In this document: positions 36,525 to 44,600 of the stretch, one piece after another
How positions within the stretch are numbered: position 1 is the stretch's first letter
Layout of the letters: every line of letters starts with the position of its first letter
DNA from: Pseudoxanthobacter soli DSM 19599
GTDB taxonomy: Bacteria; Pseudomonadota; Alphaproteobacteria; Rhizobiales; Segnochrobactraceae
DNA: 64,000 nucleotides
Reading direction: 5' to 3'
Assembly (NCBI RefSeq): GCF_900148505.1
Contig: NZ_FRXO01000012.1
Coordinates: 1 to 64,000, forward strand
Translations under genes and position numbers: made by a program
The notes under the pieces: model-generated
The model's database searches: none
What the model saw: the letters and a program-made list of their open reading frames with translations, nothing else
Told to the model about the DNA's origin: nothing

Positions 36525-37439
36525 CTACATCACGCGCGGATGGCGCGGATCGTCGTGGCCGCGCACCAGGAAGCGGCGGATGATGTCGCCGTAGCCGCGA
36601 TAGACGAGGCCGCCATTGTAGGCGATCAGCTCCTCACGCTCGGCGCGATAGAGCGCCGGCAACCGGTACCACGGCACCAGCGGCTTCAGGTGGTGCAGCA
36701 CGTGCAGGTTGTTGTTGAGATAGAGCAGGCCGAGCAGCCCGCCGTTCTCCACGATCGCCGTGCGTTCCTCGTGCCGTTCGGCGAAGCGGTGCTCCGCGAA
36801 CGAGCGCAGCCGGGTCAGTGCCGCGCCCGAATAGACGAAAGCGAGGAGATAGATCCAGGCCGGCATGCCGCAGACGGCCACGGCCCACACCAGAACCAGC
36901 GCCACGCCGAAACCATGACGCACCCAGATGCGTTGAGCCTTTCGATTCCCGGCGAGGCACGTCCGGGCCTCCGAAACCAGGAATCCCCCGATCATGATCA
37001 GCGGCCCGATGATCAGGCGCCCGAGCAGCGTCATGTTGAACCGCAGCAGCCATTGCCAGGGCCTGCCGAGCCGGTCCCAGCGGGCACCGGCGAGATATGC
37101 CGATTCCGGATCCTCGATCGGGTCCGTCAGGAACTCGTCGCGATGATGGCGCAGGTGCGTGACGCGATAGACCGCATAGGGCAGCCACAGCGACAGCGGC
37201 GGCCAGCCGAGAGCGTCGTTTACCCGCCGGCTGCGGGTCGGATGGCCGTGCATCACCTCATGCTGCAGGGAACCCTGCCAGGCGACCAGCCATCCTCCCG
37301 CAAGGCAGAGCACCGGAAGCGGCACCTCGGCCCAGAACCACGTCAGGGCCAGCCAGCCGCCATAGATGAGGGCGGCGAGCCCCACCGTCGGCCATTCGAC
37401 GGCGGAAAAGCGGTCGGAAACGGATCGGATGCGTGCCAT
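36525..37439 (-). CDS. Membrane fatty acid desaturase
   Basis: Di-iron integral-membrane desaturase of 304 residues. The three histidine boxes are present in order: HEVMHGH at about residue 60, HLRHH at about 96 and HVLHH at about 247. Hydrophobic segments lie at about 20-55 and 135-205. Similar proteins act on acyl lipids or carotenoid-like substrates; the precise substrate is not readable. It converges with the PhnD-like gene (54 bases apart) and diverges from the osmoprotectant operon. Confidence 0.87.
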   Translation of the reverse strand: MARIRSVSDRFSAVEWPTVGLAALIYGGWLALTWFWAEVPLPVLCLAGGWLVAWQGSLQHEVMHGHPTRSRRVNDALGWPPLSLWLPYAVYRVTHLRHHRDEFLTDPIEDPESAYLAGARWDRLGRPWQWLLRFNMTLLGRLIIGPLIMIGGFLVSEARTCLAGNRKAQRIWVRHGFGVALVLVWAVAVCGMPAWIYLLAFVYSGAALTRLRSFAEHRFAERHEERTAIVENGGLLGLLYLNNNLHVLHHLKPLVPWYRLPALYRAEREELIAYNGGLVYRGYGDIIRRFLVRGHDDPRHPRVM

Positions 37440-37562
37440 GGTATGGAAAACCGGAATGAAGGCGATCCAGGAAAACTAAGTCCACTTTATCTATAGACAA
37501 TTCATGTTATGTCTAGCCCCACACGCGGTTGCAGCCGCGCATGGCTCCACGGGAGGACGAAT

Positions 37563-38516
37563 ATGCCGGCAGGTTTTCGACGCATCGTTTCCAGCCTGAC
37601 ACTCGGGCTGGGTCTCGGACTGGCCCTCGCAACGACCATGACGGGCGGCGCCACCCCTGCTGCTGCCGCCGGCACGCCGATCACGGTCGGTTCCAAGATC
37701 GACACCGAGGGGGCGATCCTCGGCAACATCATCGCGCTTCTCCTTGAGAAGAACGGCTTCGACGTCACCGAAAAAATCTCCCTCGGCCCGACCAAGATCG
37801 TCCGCACCGCCCTGATCGCAGGTGAGATCGATATCTATCCTGAATATACCGGAAATGCCGGCTTCTTCTTCAACCAGGATGCCGATCAGGCGTGGAAGAA
37901 GGCCGATACCGCCTACCAGAAGGCCAAGGAGCTCGATGCGGCCAACAATCTGGTCTGGCTCCAGCCCGCGCCGGCCAACAATACGTGGGCAATCGCCGTG
38001 CGCGGCGACGTCGCCAAGGAGAATCACCTCGTCACGCTCGATGACTTCGCCAAGTGGGTCAACGACGGCGGCAAGGTGAAGCTCGCGGGTTCGGCCGAGT
38101 TCGTGGAGAGCCCGGCCGCGCTGCCGGCGTTCCAGGCGGCCTACGGCTTCAAGCTCGGCTCCGACCAGTTGCTCGTGCTGTCGGGCGGCGACACGGCGGC
38201 CACCATCAAGGCGGCGGCCGAGGGCACCTCCGGCGTCAACACGGCGATGGTCTACGGCACCGATGGCGGTATCGCCGCGCTCGATCTCAAGGTTCTCCAG
38301 GATCCGAAGGGCGTGCAGGCGGTGTACGAGCCGGCGCCCGTGGTGCGCAAGGCGGTGCTCGACAAGTCCCCCGAGATCGCCACCATCCTCGATCCGGCCT
38401 TCGCGACGCTCACTCTCGAGACGCTGCAGGGCCTGAACGCCAAGGTGCAGATCGAGGGTCAGGATGCCCGCACCGTCGCGAAGGACTACCTGACCGAAAA
38501 GGGCTTCCTGAAATGA
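37563..38516 (+). CDS. osmX: Osmoprotectant ABC importer, substrate-binding protein (OsmX/YehZ type)
   Basis: Periplasmic binding protein of 317 residues for quaternary amines such as glycine betaine or choline. The signal peptide covers about residues 1-36 (ending AAAAG). The mature start ITVGSKIDTEGAILGNIIALLLE and the IDIYPEYTGNAG segment are hallmarks of the OpuAC/YehZ type. ATG 37563 is preceded by GGGAGGA. First gene of a four-gene unit whose members overlap by four bases each. Confidence 0.92.
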   Translation: MPAGFRRIVSSLTLGLGLGLALATTMTGGATPAAAAGTPITVGSKIDTEGAILGNIIALLLEKNGFDVTEKISLGPTKIVRTALIAGEIDIYPEYTGNAGFFFNQDADQAWKKADTAYQKAKELDAANNLVWLQPAPANNTWAIAVRGDVAKENHLVTLDDFAKWVNDGGKVKLAGSAEFVESPAALPAFQAAYGFKLGSDQLLVLSGGDTAATIKAAAEGTSGVNTAMVYGTDGGIAALDLKVLQDPKGVQAVYEPAPVVRKAVLDKSPEIATILDPAFATLTLETLQGLNAKVQIEGQDARTVAKDYLTEKGFLK

Positions 38517-39733
38517 GCCTGGCTGGGGAGGGCGCGCTCGCCGCCGCGCCCGCCGCCAGCCGATCGGACGAGCCGCCGCGTGCCAATCCCCTGCTGGTGC
38601 TCATCGTCGCGGGCATGGCCCTCGCGGTGATCGCGGGCGGGTTCGTCACGGTCGCGCCGAACCGCATCCTCAGCGGCAAGCCGGTTTCGCTCTGGCTGGC
38701 CGTCGAGCCGCAATGGAGCCTGATGCTCGCGACTCTTGCGGTCGCGCTCGGCGGCCTCGCCTTCGGCCGCCGCACGGCAGCCGTCGATGGCATGGTGGCG
38801 GCTCTCGCCGCCGCGCTCCTCGTCGGCGTGCTCGCCGCCGCCGGACACGCCGCCGCCCTCGTGACGGAGGCGAGCGGCACCATGGCGCGCACCTCGTTCG
38901 GTCTCTCGTTCTGGGTCGTTCTTGCCGGCGCGGCTTTCGCGCTGACCGATGCCGTCGGCCGCGCGGCGCCCAATCCCCTCGTGCAGTTCCTCATCGCCGC
39001 CGCCGTCCTGGCCGTTGTCGCCGTGCTGGCCTCGTTCGGGATCTTCGACCAGCTGTCCCTCGTCCGCGAGTTCTTCACCCGCCGCGCCATGTTCTTTGCC
39101 GAAGTCGGCACTCACGTCGCGCTGGTGCTCGGTGCCCTCGTCGTCACCTTGCCGGCCGGGGCGGCGCTCGGCGCCTTCGCATTCTCCCGGCGTCGCGCGG
39201 CATCCGCCGTGTTCGGCGGCCTCAACCTCGTGCAGACCATTCCGTCCATCGCGCTGTTCGGCCTGCTCATCGGGCCGCTCACCGCGCTCGCCGCCGCCTT
39301 CCCGCTGTTGAAGGCACTCGGCATTGGCGGCATCGGCGCCGCGCCCGCCATCATCGCGCTGTCGCTCTACGGTCTATTGCCCGTCGCCCGCGGCGTGTTC
39401 GTCGGGCTCGAGTCCGTACCTGTCGCCGCGGTCGAGGCCGCCCGCGGCATGGGCATGACGGAGCGGCAGATTCTGTGGCAGGTCGCCGTGCCGCTGGCGC
39501 TGCCGGTTCTGCTGACGGCATTGCGGCTCGTCGTCATCCAGCTCATCGGCCTCACAGTGGTCGCCGCGCTGATCGGTGCCGGGGGGCTAGGCGCCTTCAT
39601 CTTCCTTGGGCTCGGACAGACCGCGACCGACCTCATTCTGCTCGGGGCGCTCTCCTCGATCGGGCTCGCGCTCGTCGCCGATCTCGCCCTGCGCACCGTC
39701 GGCGGCCTCACGGCAAGCGGAGGTCGGCCATGA
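38513..39733 (+). CDS. osmY: Osmoprotectant ABC importer permease (OsmY/YehY type)
   Basis: 406 residues. The N-terminal half (about 25-180) has 4-5 extra membrane helices typical of YehY. The C-terminal half is the permease domain with QTIPSIALFGLLIGP and the coupling motif EAARGMGMTERQILWQVAVPLALP at about residues 305-330. The start overlaps osmX by four bases (ATGA). YehY-type permeases are longer than OpuBB because of the extra helices. Confidence 0.9.
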   Translation: MSLAGEGALAAAPAASRSDEPPRANPLLVLIVAGMALAVIAGGFVTVAPNRILSGKPVSLWLAVEPQWSLMLATLAVALGGLAFGRRTAAVDGMVAALAAALLVGVLAAAGHAAALVTEASGTMARTSFGLSFWVVLAGAAFALTDAVGRAAPNPLVQFLIAAAVLAVVAVLASFGIFDQLSLVREFFTRRAMFFAEVGTHVALVLGALVVTLPAGAALGAFAFSRRRAASAVFGGLNLVQTIPSIALFGLLIGPLTALAAAFPLLKALGIGGIGAAPAIIALSLYGLLPVARGVFVGLESVPVAAVEAARGMGMTERQILWQVAVPLALPVLLTALRLVVIQLIGLTVVAALIGAGGLGAFIFLGLGQTATDLILLGALSSIGLALVADLALRTVGGLTASGGRP

Positions 39734-40686
39734 TCGTGCTCGATCGTCTCGTCAAGCGTTTCGGCGACACCAAGGTGATCGACGGGGTGTCGCTGACCGT
39801 GCCGGACGGCGCGGTATGCGCGCTCGTCGGCGTTTCCGGCTCGGGCAAGTCGACCACGCTCCGGCTGATCAACCGCATGATCGAGCCAGACGGCGGCACG
39901 GTGCGCATCGGCGGCGTCGACGTGGCGACGGTGCCGCTCGTCACGCTGCGCCGGCGCATCGGCTATGTGATCCAGTCCATTGGTCTCTTTCCGCACTGGA
40001 CCATTGCCCGCAACGTCGCCACCGTTCCCCATCTCCTGAACTGGCCGAAGGCGCGCATCGACGAGCGCGTCGATGAGCTGCTCGATCTCGTCGGCCTCGA
40101 TCCGGCGCTCTATCGCGACCGCCGGCCTCACGAACTCTCCGGCGGTCAGCAGCAGCGCGTCGGAGTCGCCCGCGCGCTCGCCGCCGATCCCGACGTGCTC
40201 CTGATGGACGAGCCGTTCGGCGCGCTCGATCCCGTGACCCGCGACGGCCTTCAGGCGGCGCTTGCCGACATCCAGCACCGCACCGGCAAGACTATCGTGA
40301 TCGTCACTCACGATATCGACGAGGCGATCCGCCTCGCCTCGATGATCGCGATCCTCGACAAGGGCCGCGTCATCCAGCACGGCAGCCCGCGCGACATCCT
40401 GACCCGGCCGGCCAATGCGTTCGTCTCGGCCTTCGTCGGCGGGCCGCGCCTGGGACTGCGGCTGCTGCAGGTCGGCACGGTCGGCGAGCGGGCCGCATTC
40501 GACGCCGCTGCCGCAGAGGCGTTCGCGCGCGAGACCGCATCGGCGGTGGAGCCGATCGACGCCGCCGCGAGCCTCGATCAGGCGGTGGCGCGCATGGTGG
40601 CGAGCGGCACGACGCGGCTGCCGGTGGTCGATGGCGCCGCTGGGCGTCATGGCATCCTGGAGTTCGCCGCTGTGGTGCGGCCATGA
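39730..40686 (+). CDS. osmV: Osmoprotectant ABC importer ATP-binding protein (OsmV/YehX type)
   Basis: 318 residues. Walker A GVSGSGKST at about residue 34, signature LSGGQQQRVGVARAL at about 138, Walker B VLLMDEPFGALD and the switch histidine in IVTHD. The C-terminal 80 residues form a reduced CBS-like region (AVARMVASGTTRLPVVD), which in this family can sense ionic strength. Overlaps both neighbours by four bases. Confidence 0.93.
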   Translation: MIVLDRLVKRFGDTKVIDGVSLTVPDGAVCALVGVSGSGKSTTLRLINRMIEPDGGTVRIGGVDVATVPLVTLRRRIGYVIQSIGLFPHWTIARNVATVPHLLNWPKARIDERVDELLDLVGLDPALYRDRRPHELSGGQQQRVGVARALAADPDVLLMDEPFGALDPVTRDGLQAALADIQHRTGKTIVIVTHDIDEAIRLASMIAILDKGRVIQHGSPRDILTRPANAFVSAFVGGPRLGLRLLQVGTVGERAAFDAAAAEAFARETASAVEPIDAAASLDQAVARMVASGTTRLPVVDGAAGRHGILEFAAVVRP

Positions 40687-41456
40687 ATACGGCGGCGTCC
40701 GTCGCCCATGCTTCGCCCGCGGCGGCTCTGCGGCGCCTCGCCGGCCGGCCCGCCGCCTGGTTCGCGCTCGCCTTCGTCGTGGCCGTGTTCGCCATGCCGC
40801 TTGCCGCGCCGTGGTTCCATGCCCTGTTTCCGGAACTCGCGCGACCGGTCTACAGTCGCGCGAGCTTCCTTGAACTCACCCTGTCCCATGCCGGACTGGT
40901 CGGGCTTGCGAGCCTGATCGTCGTTGTGGCCGGCGCCTCGGTCGGGATCTTCGTGACGCGGCCCGCCGGCCGCGATTTCGCCGGGCCGCTCGATACTCTG
41001 ACCGCCGTCGGCCAGACCTTCCCGCCGACCGCGGTGCTGGCGCTTGCTGTGCCGCTCATGGGCTATGGCGGCGCACCGACCGTCGTCGCGCTCGTCGCCT
41101 ATGGCATCCTGCCGGTGGTGGGCGCCACGATCGCGGGCCTCCAGGGCGTTCCCGCATCCGCGCGGGACGCGGCGGACGGCATGGGCTTCTCGCCGCTCGG
41201 GCGGCTCCTCAAGGTCGAGCTGCCGCTCGCTGCACCGGTGCTGATCTCCGGCATCCGCACCTCGGTCATCATCAATATCGGCACCGCGACCATCGGCTCC
41301 ACCGTCGGCGCCCTCACGCTGGGCTCGCCGATCATCGAGGGCCTTTCGGGTTCGAACCCCGCTTATGTCATCCAGGGTGCCATCCTGGTCGGTCTGTTTG
41401 CCGTCACAACGGATCTCGTGTTCGACGAGATCGAGCGCGCCCTGCGCGGCCGATAG
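40683..41456 (+). CDS. osmW: Osmoprotectant ABC importer permease (OsmW/YehW type)
   Basis: 257 residues with about six membrane helices. The coupling motif reads ASARDAADGMGFSPLGRLLKVELPLA at about 158-183, and the following GTATIGSTVGALTLGSPIIEGL is characteristic of OpuB/Yeh permeases. Overlaps osmV by four bases (ATGA) and is last in the unit. A perfect 13-pair inverted repeat follows at 41481-41523. Confidence 0.92.
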   Translation: MNTAASVAHASPAAALRRLAGRPAAWFALAFVVAVFAMPLAAPWFHALFPELARPVYSRASFLELTLSHAGLVGLASLIVVVAGASVGIFVTRPAGRDFAGPLDTLTAVGQTFPPTAVLALAVPLMGYGGAPTVVALVAYGILPVVGATIAGLQGVPASARDAADGMGFSPLGRLLKVELPLAAPVLISGIRTSVIINIGTATIGSTVGALTLGSPIIEGLSGSNPAYVIQGAILVGLFAVTTDLVFDEIERALRGR

Positions 41457-41480
41457 GGCCGCGCCGCGAACGGGTGTTGG

Positions 41481-41523
41481 GGCGGAACCGTCCGTCATGG
41501 GGCCGTCTTGGGACGGTTCCGCC
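41481..41523. terminator. Inverted repeat after the osmoprotectant operon, possible terminator
   Basis: GGCGGAACCGTCC (41481-41493) pairs perfectly with GGACGGTTCCGCC (41511-41523) with a 17-base loop. No T run follows, so it may act as an RNA 3'-end stabiliser instead of a classical terminator. Confidence 0.5.
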
Positions 41524-41593
41524 GGGATCGCGACCGGGGCTCTTGGGGGGAGCCGACCGCGATCCTTCTGTTCGGCCGGTCTGGAGCCTGTCC

Positions 41594-41631
41594 TTGTCGA
41601 CTGGATGTCTTCATCCGGTCGGAAAGCGCTC
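41594..41631 (+). repeat. Structured repeat, copy 1 (TTGTC, stem-loop, GGAAAGCGCTC)
   Basis: TTGTC is followed by a nine-pair stem GACTGGATG/CATCCGGTC around the loop TCTT, then GGAAAGCGCTC. A second copy at 57783-57820 has the same flanks, stem length and loop length but a different stem sequence that still pairs. It lies between the convergent osmW and GH5 genes. Confidence 0.7.
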
Positions 41632-41667
41632 CGAGGCGGCCGCTGTTGCGAATTCGAAGAGGAAGAC

Positions 41668-41690
41668 GGCGGGTCGTGTTCCGGCCCGCC
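41668..41690 (-). terminator. Likely terminator of the GH5 gene
   Basis: GGCGGG (41690-41685, minus strand) pairs with CCCGCC (41673-41668) around an 11-base loop, nine bases after the stop codon. It is followed by GTCTTCCTCTTCG, a weak T-rich tail. Confidence 0.6.
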
Positions 41691-41698
41691 GCGCCGAT

Positions 41699-44600
41699 TC
41701 ACGAGAAGAAGTCGATCTCCTGCGGGTTTCCGGCCCCGGTGCCGGTGAAGCCGAAGCTGATTTCGCCGTCGGCCGCGATGTCGCCGTTCCAGGCGGCATT
41801 GCGGATCACGTAGGTGTCGTCGTCGTGCGACACGATCTCGGCGTTCCAGATGTTGGTGATCTCGTACGGCATTTCGATCTCGATCTGCCAGCCGTGGACG
41901 GCCGCCGTACCGTTGTTCTCGACGGTGACGGAGCCGTTGAAGCCGCTGTTCCAGGAATCGACCAGATCGAACGACATCGCGAGCGCATCGTCGCCGAGCC
42001 CGGGATTGTCGCTCCCGCCGCTGCCGCCGTCCCCGCCGGTCGGAGGCGTCACGCCACCGTCGTCGTCCGCGATGGTGGCCTGTCCCGTGCCGCGGGCGAT
42101 GGTGGCACCGGCGGCGTTGTCGAGCACCACGGAGAACATCTCGTCCGTCTCCCCGACCGTATCGGGCGTGATCTGGACGGCGATGGTCTTGGTGGTCTCG
42201 CCGGGATCGAACGTCACCGTGCCGGCGATGGCATGGAAGTCCGATGCATCGGCGGTGCCGGGAACGGTGTGGAAATCGACCGAGACGGCTTCGGCCGAGG
42301 CCTCCGACAGCGACACGGTGAACACCGCATAGAGCGCCGGCGCCGCCTCGCCGCCATCGTCGCCGCCGACCACATCGGTGTCGAAGTCGAACATGATCGG
42401 GTCGAGATAGGCGAGTTTCTGATTGTTGACCGTGGTCCAGTCGCTGTTGAGGATGCCGCCGGTATCGCCCGAATTCGGGTTCCAGGACCAGAAGGTCCAC
42501 GAGATGCCCTGGTCGCCGGCCGGGATGTCCTTCACGCCGTCATTGTTGAAGTCGCCGGACATGTAGGCCGTGATGGCATCGAGCCACGGCGCGTCCTTCG
42601 GATCCGTCAGGTTGGTGCCGAACTCGCCCACATAGACCGGCGCGATGCCCTCCCGGTAGATGTAGCCCCACATCTCGTCGAACTTCGCCGGCAGATCCTC
42701 GGCGAAATCGCTGCCCTGGAACCACGGCTGGGCATAGACCGAGTTCGGATAGTCGTGGGCGGAATAGACCAGCTTGTTGTTGACATCGAGCTCGATGGGG
42801 TGGTCGCGAACGCCCATCAGATTGCCGCCCCACCAGTAGTTCTCGCCCTGGTAGGTGCCGATGCCCTCGACGAAGATCAGCCAGTTCGGGTTGACGTCGC
42901 CGATGGCGTTGCCGGCTTCCGTCGCTGCGCGGGCCCAGTCGTTGACGCCGCCGTCTCCCCAGGTGCCGTTGTACGGCTCGTTGTGGAGATCCGCGCCGAT
43001 CACGGTCGGATCGTCGGCATAGCGCTCGGCCAGCATCTGCCAGTCGGAAATCCACGACGCCTCGGAATGCTGGCTGTCATACCAGAGGCCGTTGCCCGAC
43101 GTGCCGGCGCCGGAGTCGCTGCGGTGATGGTCGAGGATGATCTTGATCCCGATCTCGCCGGCATAGTCGACGATCTTGTCCATGATCTGGAGGGCACTCA
43201 GGCCCTGGAGGTCCGGATTCTTGGAAAAGTCGATGCCGTTCGGTGTGGCCGTGGAGTGCAGCATCTCGCTGGAGAACGGCAGCCGGATGGTGTTGAAGCC
43301 GAGCTCCACCATCTGGTCCATCATGTCCTTGTACCCGCGCGTCCAGAGACCGTGCGGCGCGAGATTGCTCGATTCGAAGCCGAACCAGTTGACGCCCGCG
43401 ATCTGCACCGAATTGCCGTCGGCGTCGACGATCTGGTTGCCGGCGGTCGAAAGCCAGCCGCCCGCCGCGGCACCGCCCTGCGGATCGCCCTCGGTCACGG
43501 TGACATCGTCGATCGAGAGCGAGGGAAGCGTCCCGGTGGGCGGCGCGTCGTCATTGACGATGGTACCCGTCGCCGTGCCGGTGGCGATGGTGGCACCACT
43601 CGGAGCGGAGAGCACGACGCTGAAGGTCTCGTTCGGCTCCACGACACCGTCGCCGATCGCCGTGACGTGGATCTCCTTCGTGGTCTCTCCCGGCGCGAAG
43701 GTGATCGTGCCGCTCTGGGCGACGTAGTCGGAGCCAGCGATCGCCGTGCCGTTGGCGGTCGTATATGCGACCGTCACCGGCGTGGTCGAGGCGGCCGAGA
43801 GCGTGACGACGAACATGCCGTGGCCTGGTTCGCCAGCATCGCCTTCGCCGAAACTCGCGCCCGCGATGGAGACAGTCGGGAGCGGGGCCGCCACATCGTC
43901 GTTGACGATGGTACCGACGGCGGAGCCGTCGGCAATCGTGGCGCCGCTCGGCGAGGAGAGAGTCAGGTTCAGCGTCTCGTTGCCTTCGACGACCGTGTCG
44001 CCGTTGACCTCGATGTGAACGACCTTGGAGGTTTCGCCCGGGGCGAACGTCAGCGTGCCGGTCAAGGCCTTGTAGTCCGACCCGGCGGTCGCCGTGCCGT
44101 TCCCCGTGGCGTAGCCGACCGTAACGGGTGTCGTGGAGGCCGCCGACAGCGTCACGGTGAACATCAGGTGCGTCGTGCCGCTGTTGCCTTCGGAGACCGA
44201 GGCGTCCGCCACCGACAGCGCCGGCAGCACCGGTTCAGGCTCGCCACCGCCGCTCCCGACCGGGGCGCCATTGACGAGGAAGCCTGCCGCGGCCGTTCCG
44301 CCGGAACCCGGCGTCGCCTGGAAGCCGAACGATGTCGAGCTGCTGGCCGCGATCGATCCGTTCCAGGCCGCATTGCCGATGACGTAGTGGTTGCCGACGT
44401 GGCTGACGATCACCGCGTTCCAGATATTGGTGATCGTGAAGCTCGCATCGAACGCCACCGTCCAGCCGTTCATGGCGGCGCTGCCCGCGCCGACTGCCAT
44501 GTTGGCGACGAAGCCCGATCCCCAGTTGTCGGCGACGGTGTAGTCGACCGACGTGCCGCCGGCCGGCGGTGTGGCGGTGTCGTCGTTGACGATGGTGCCG

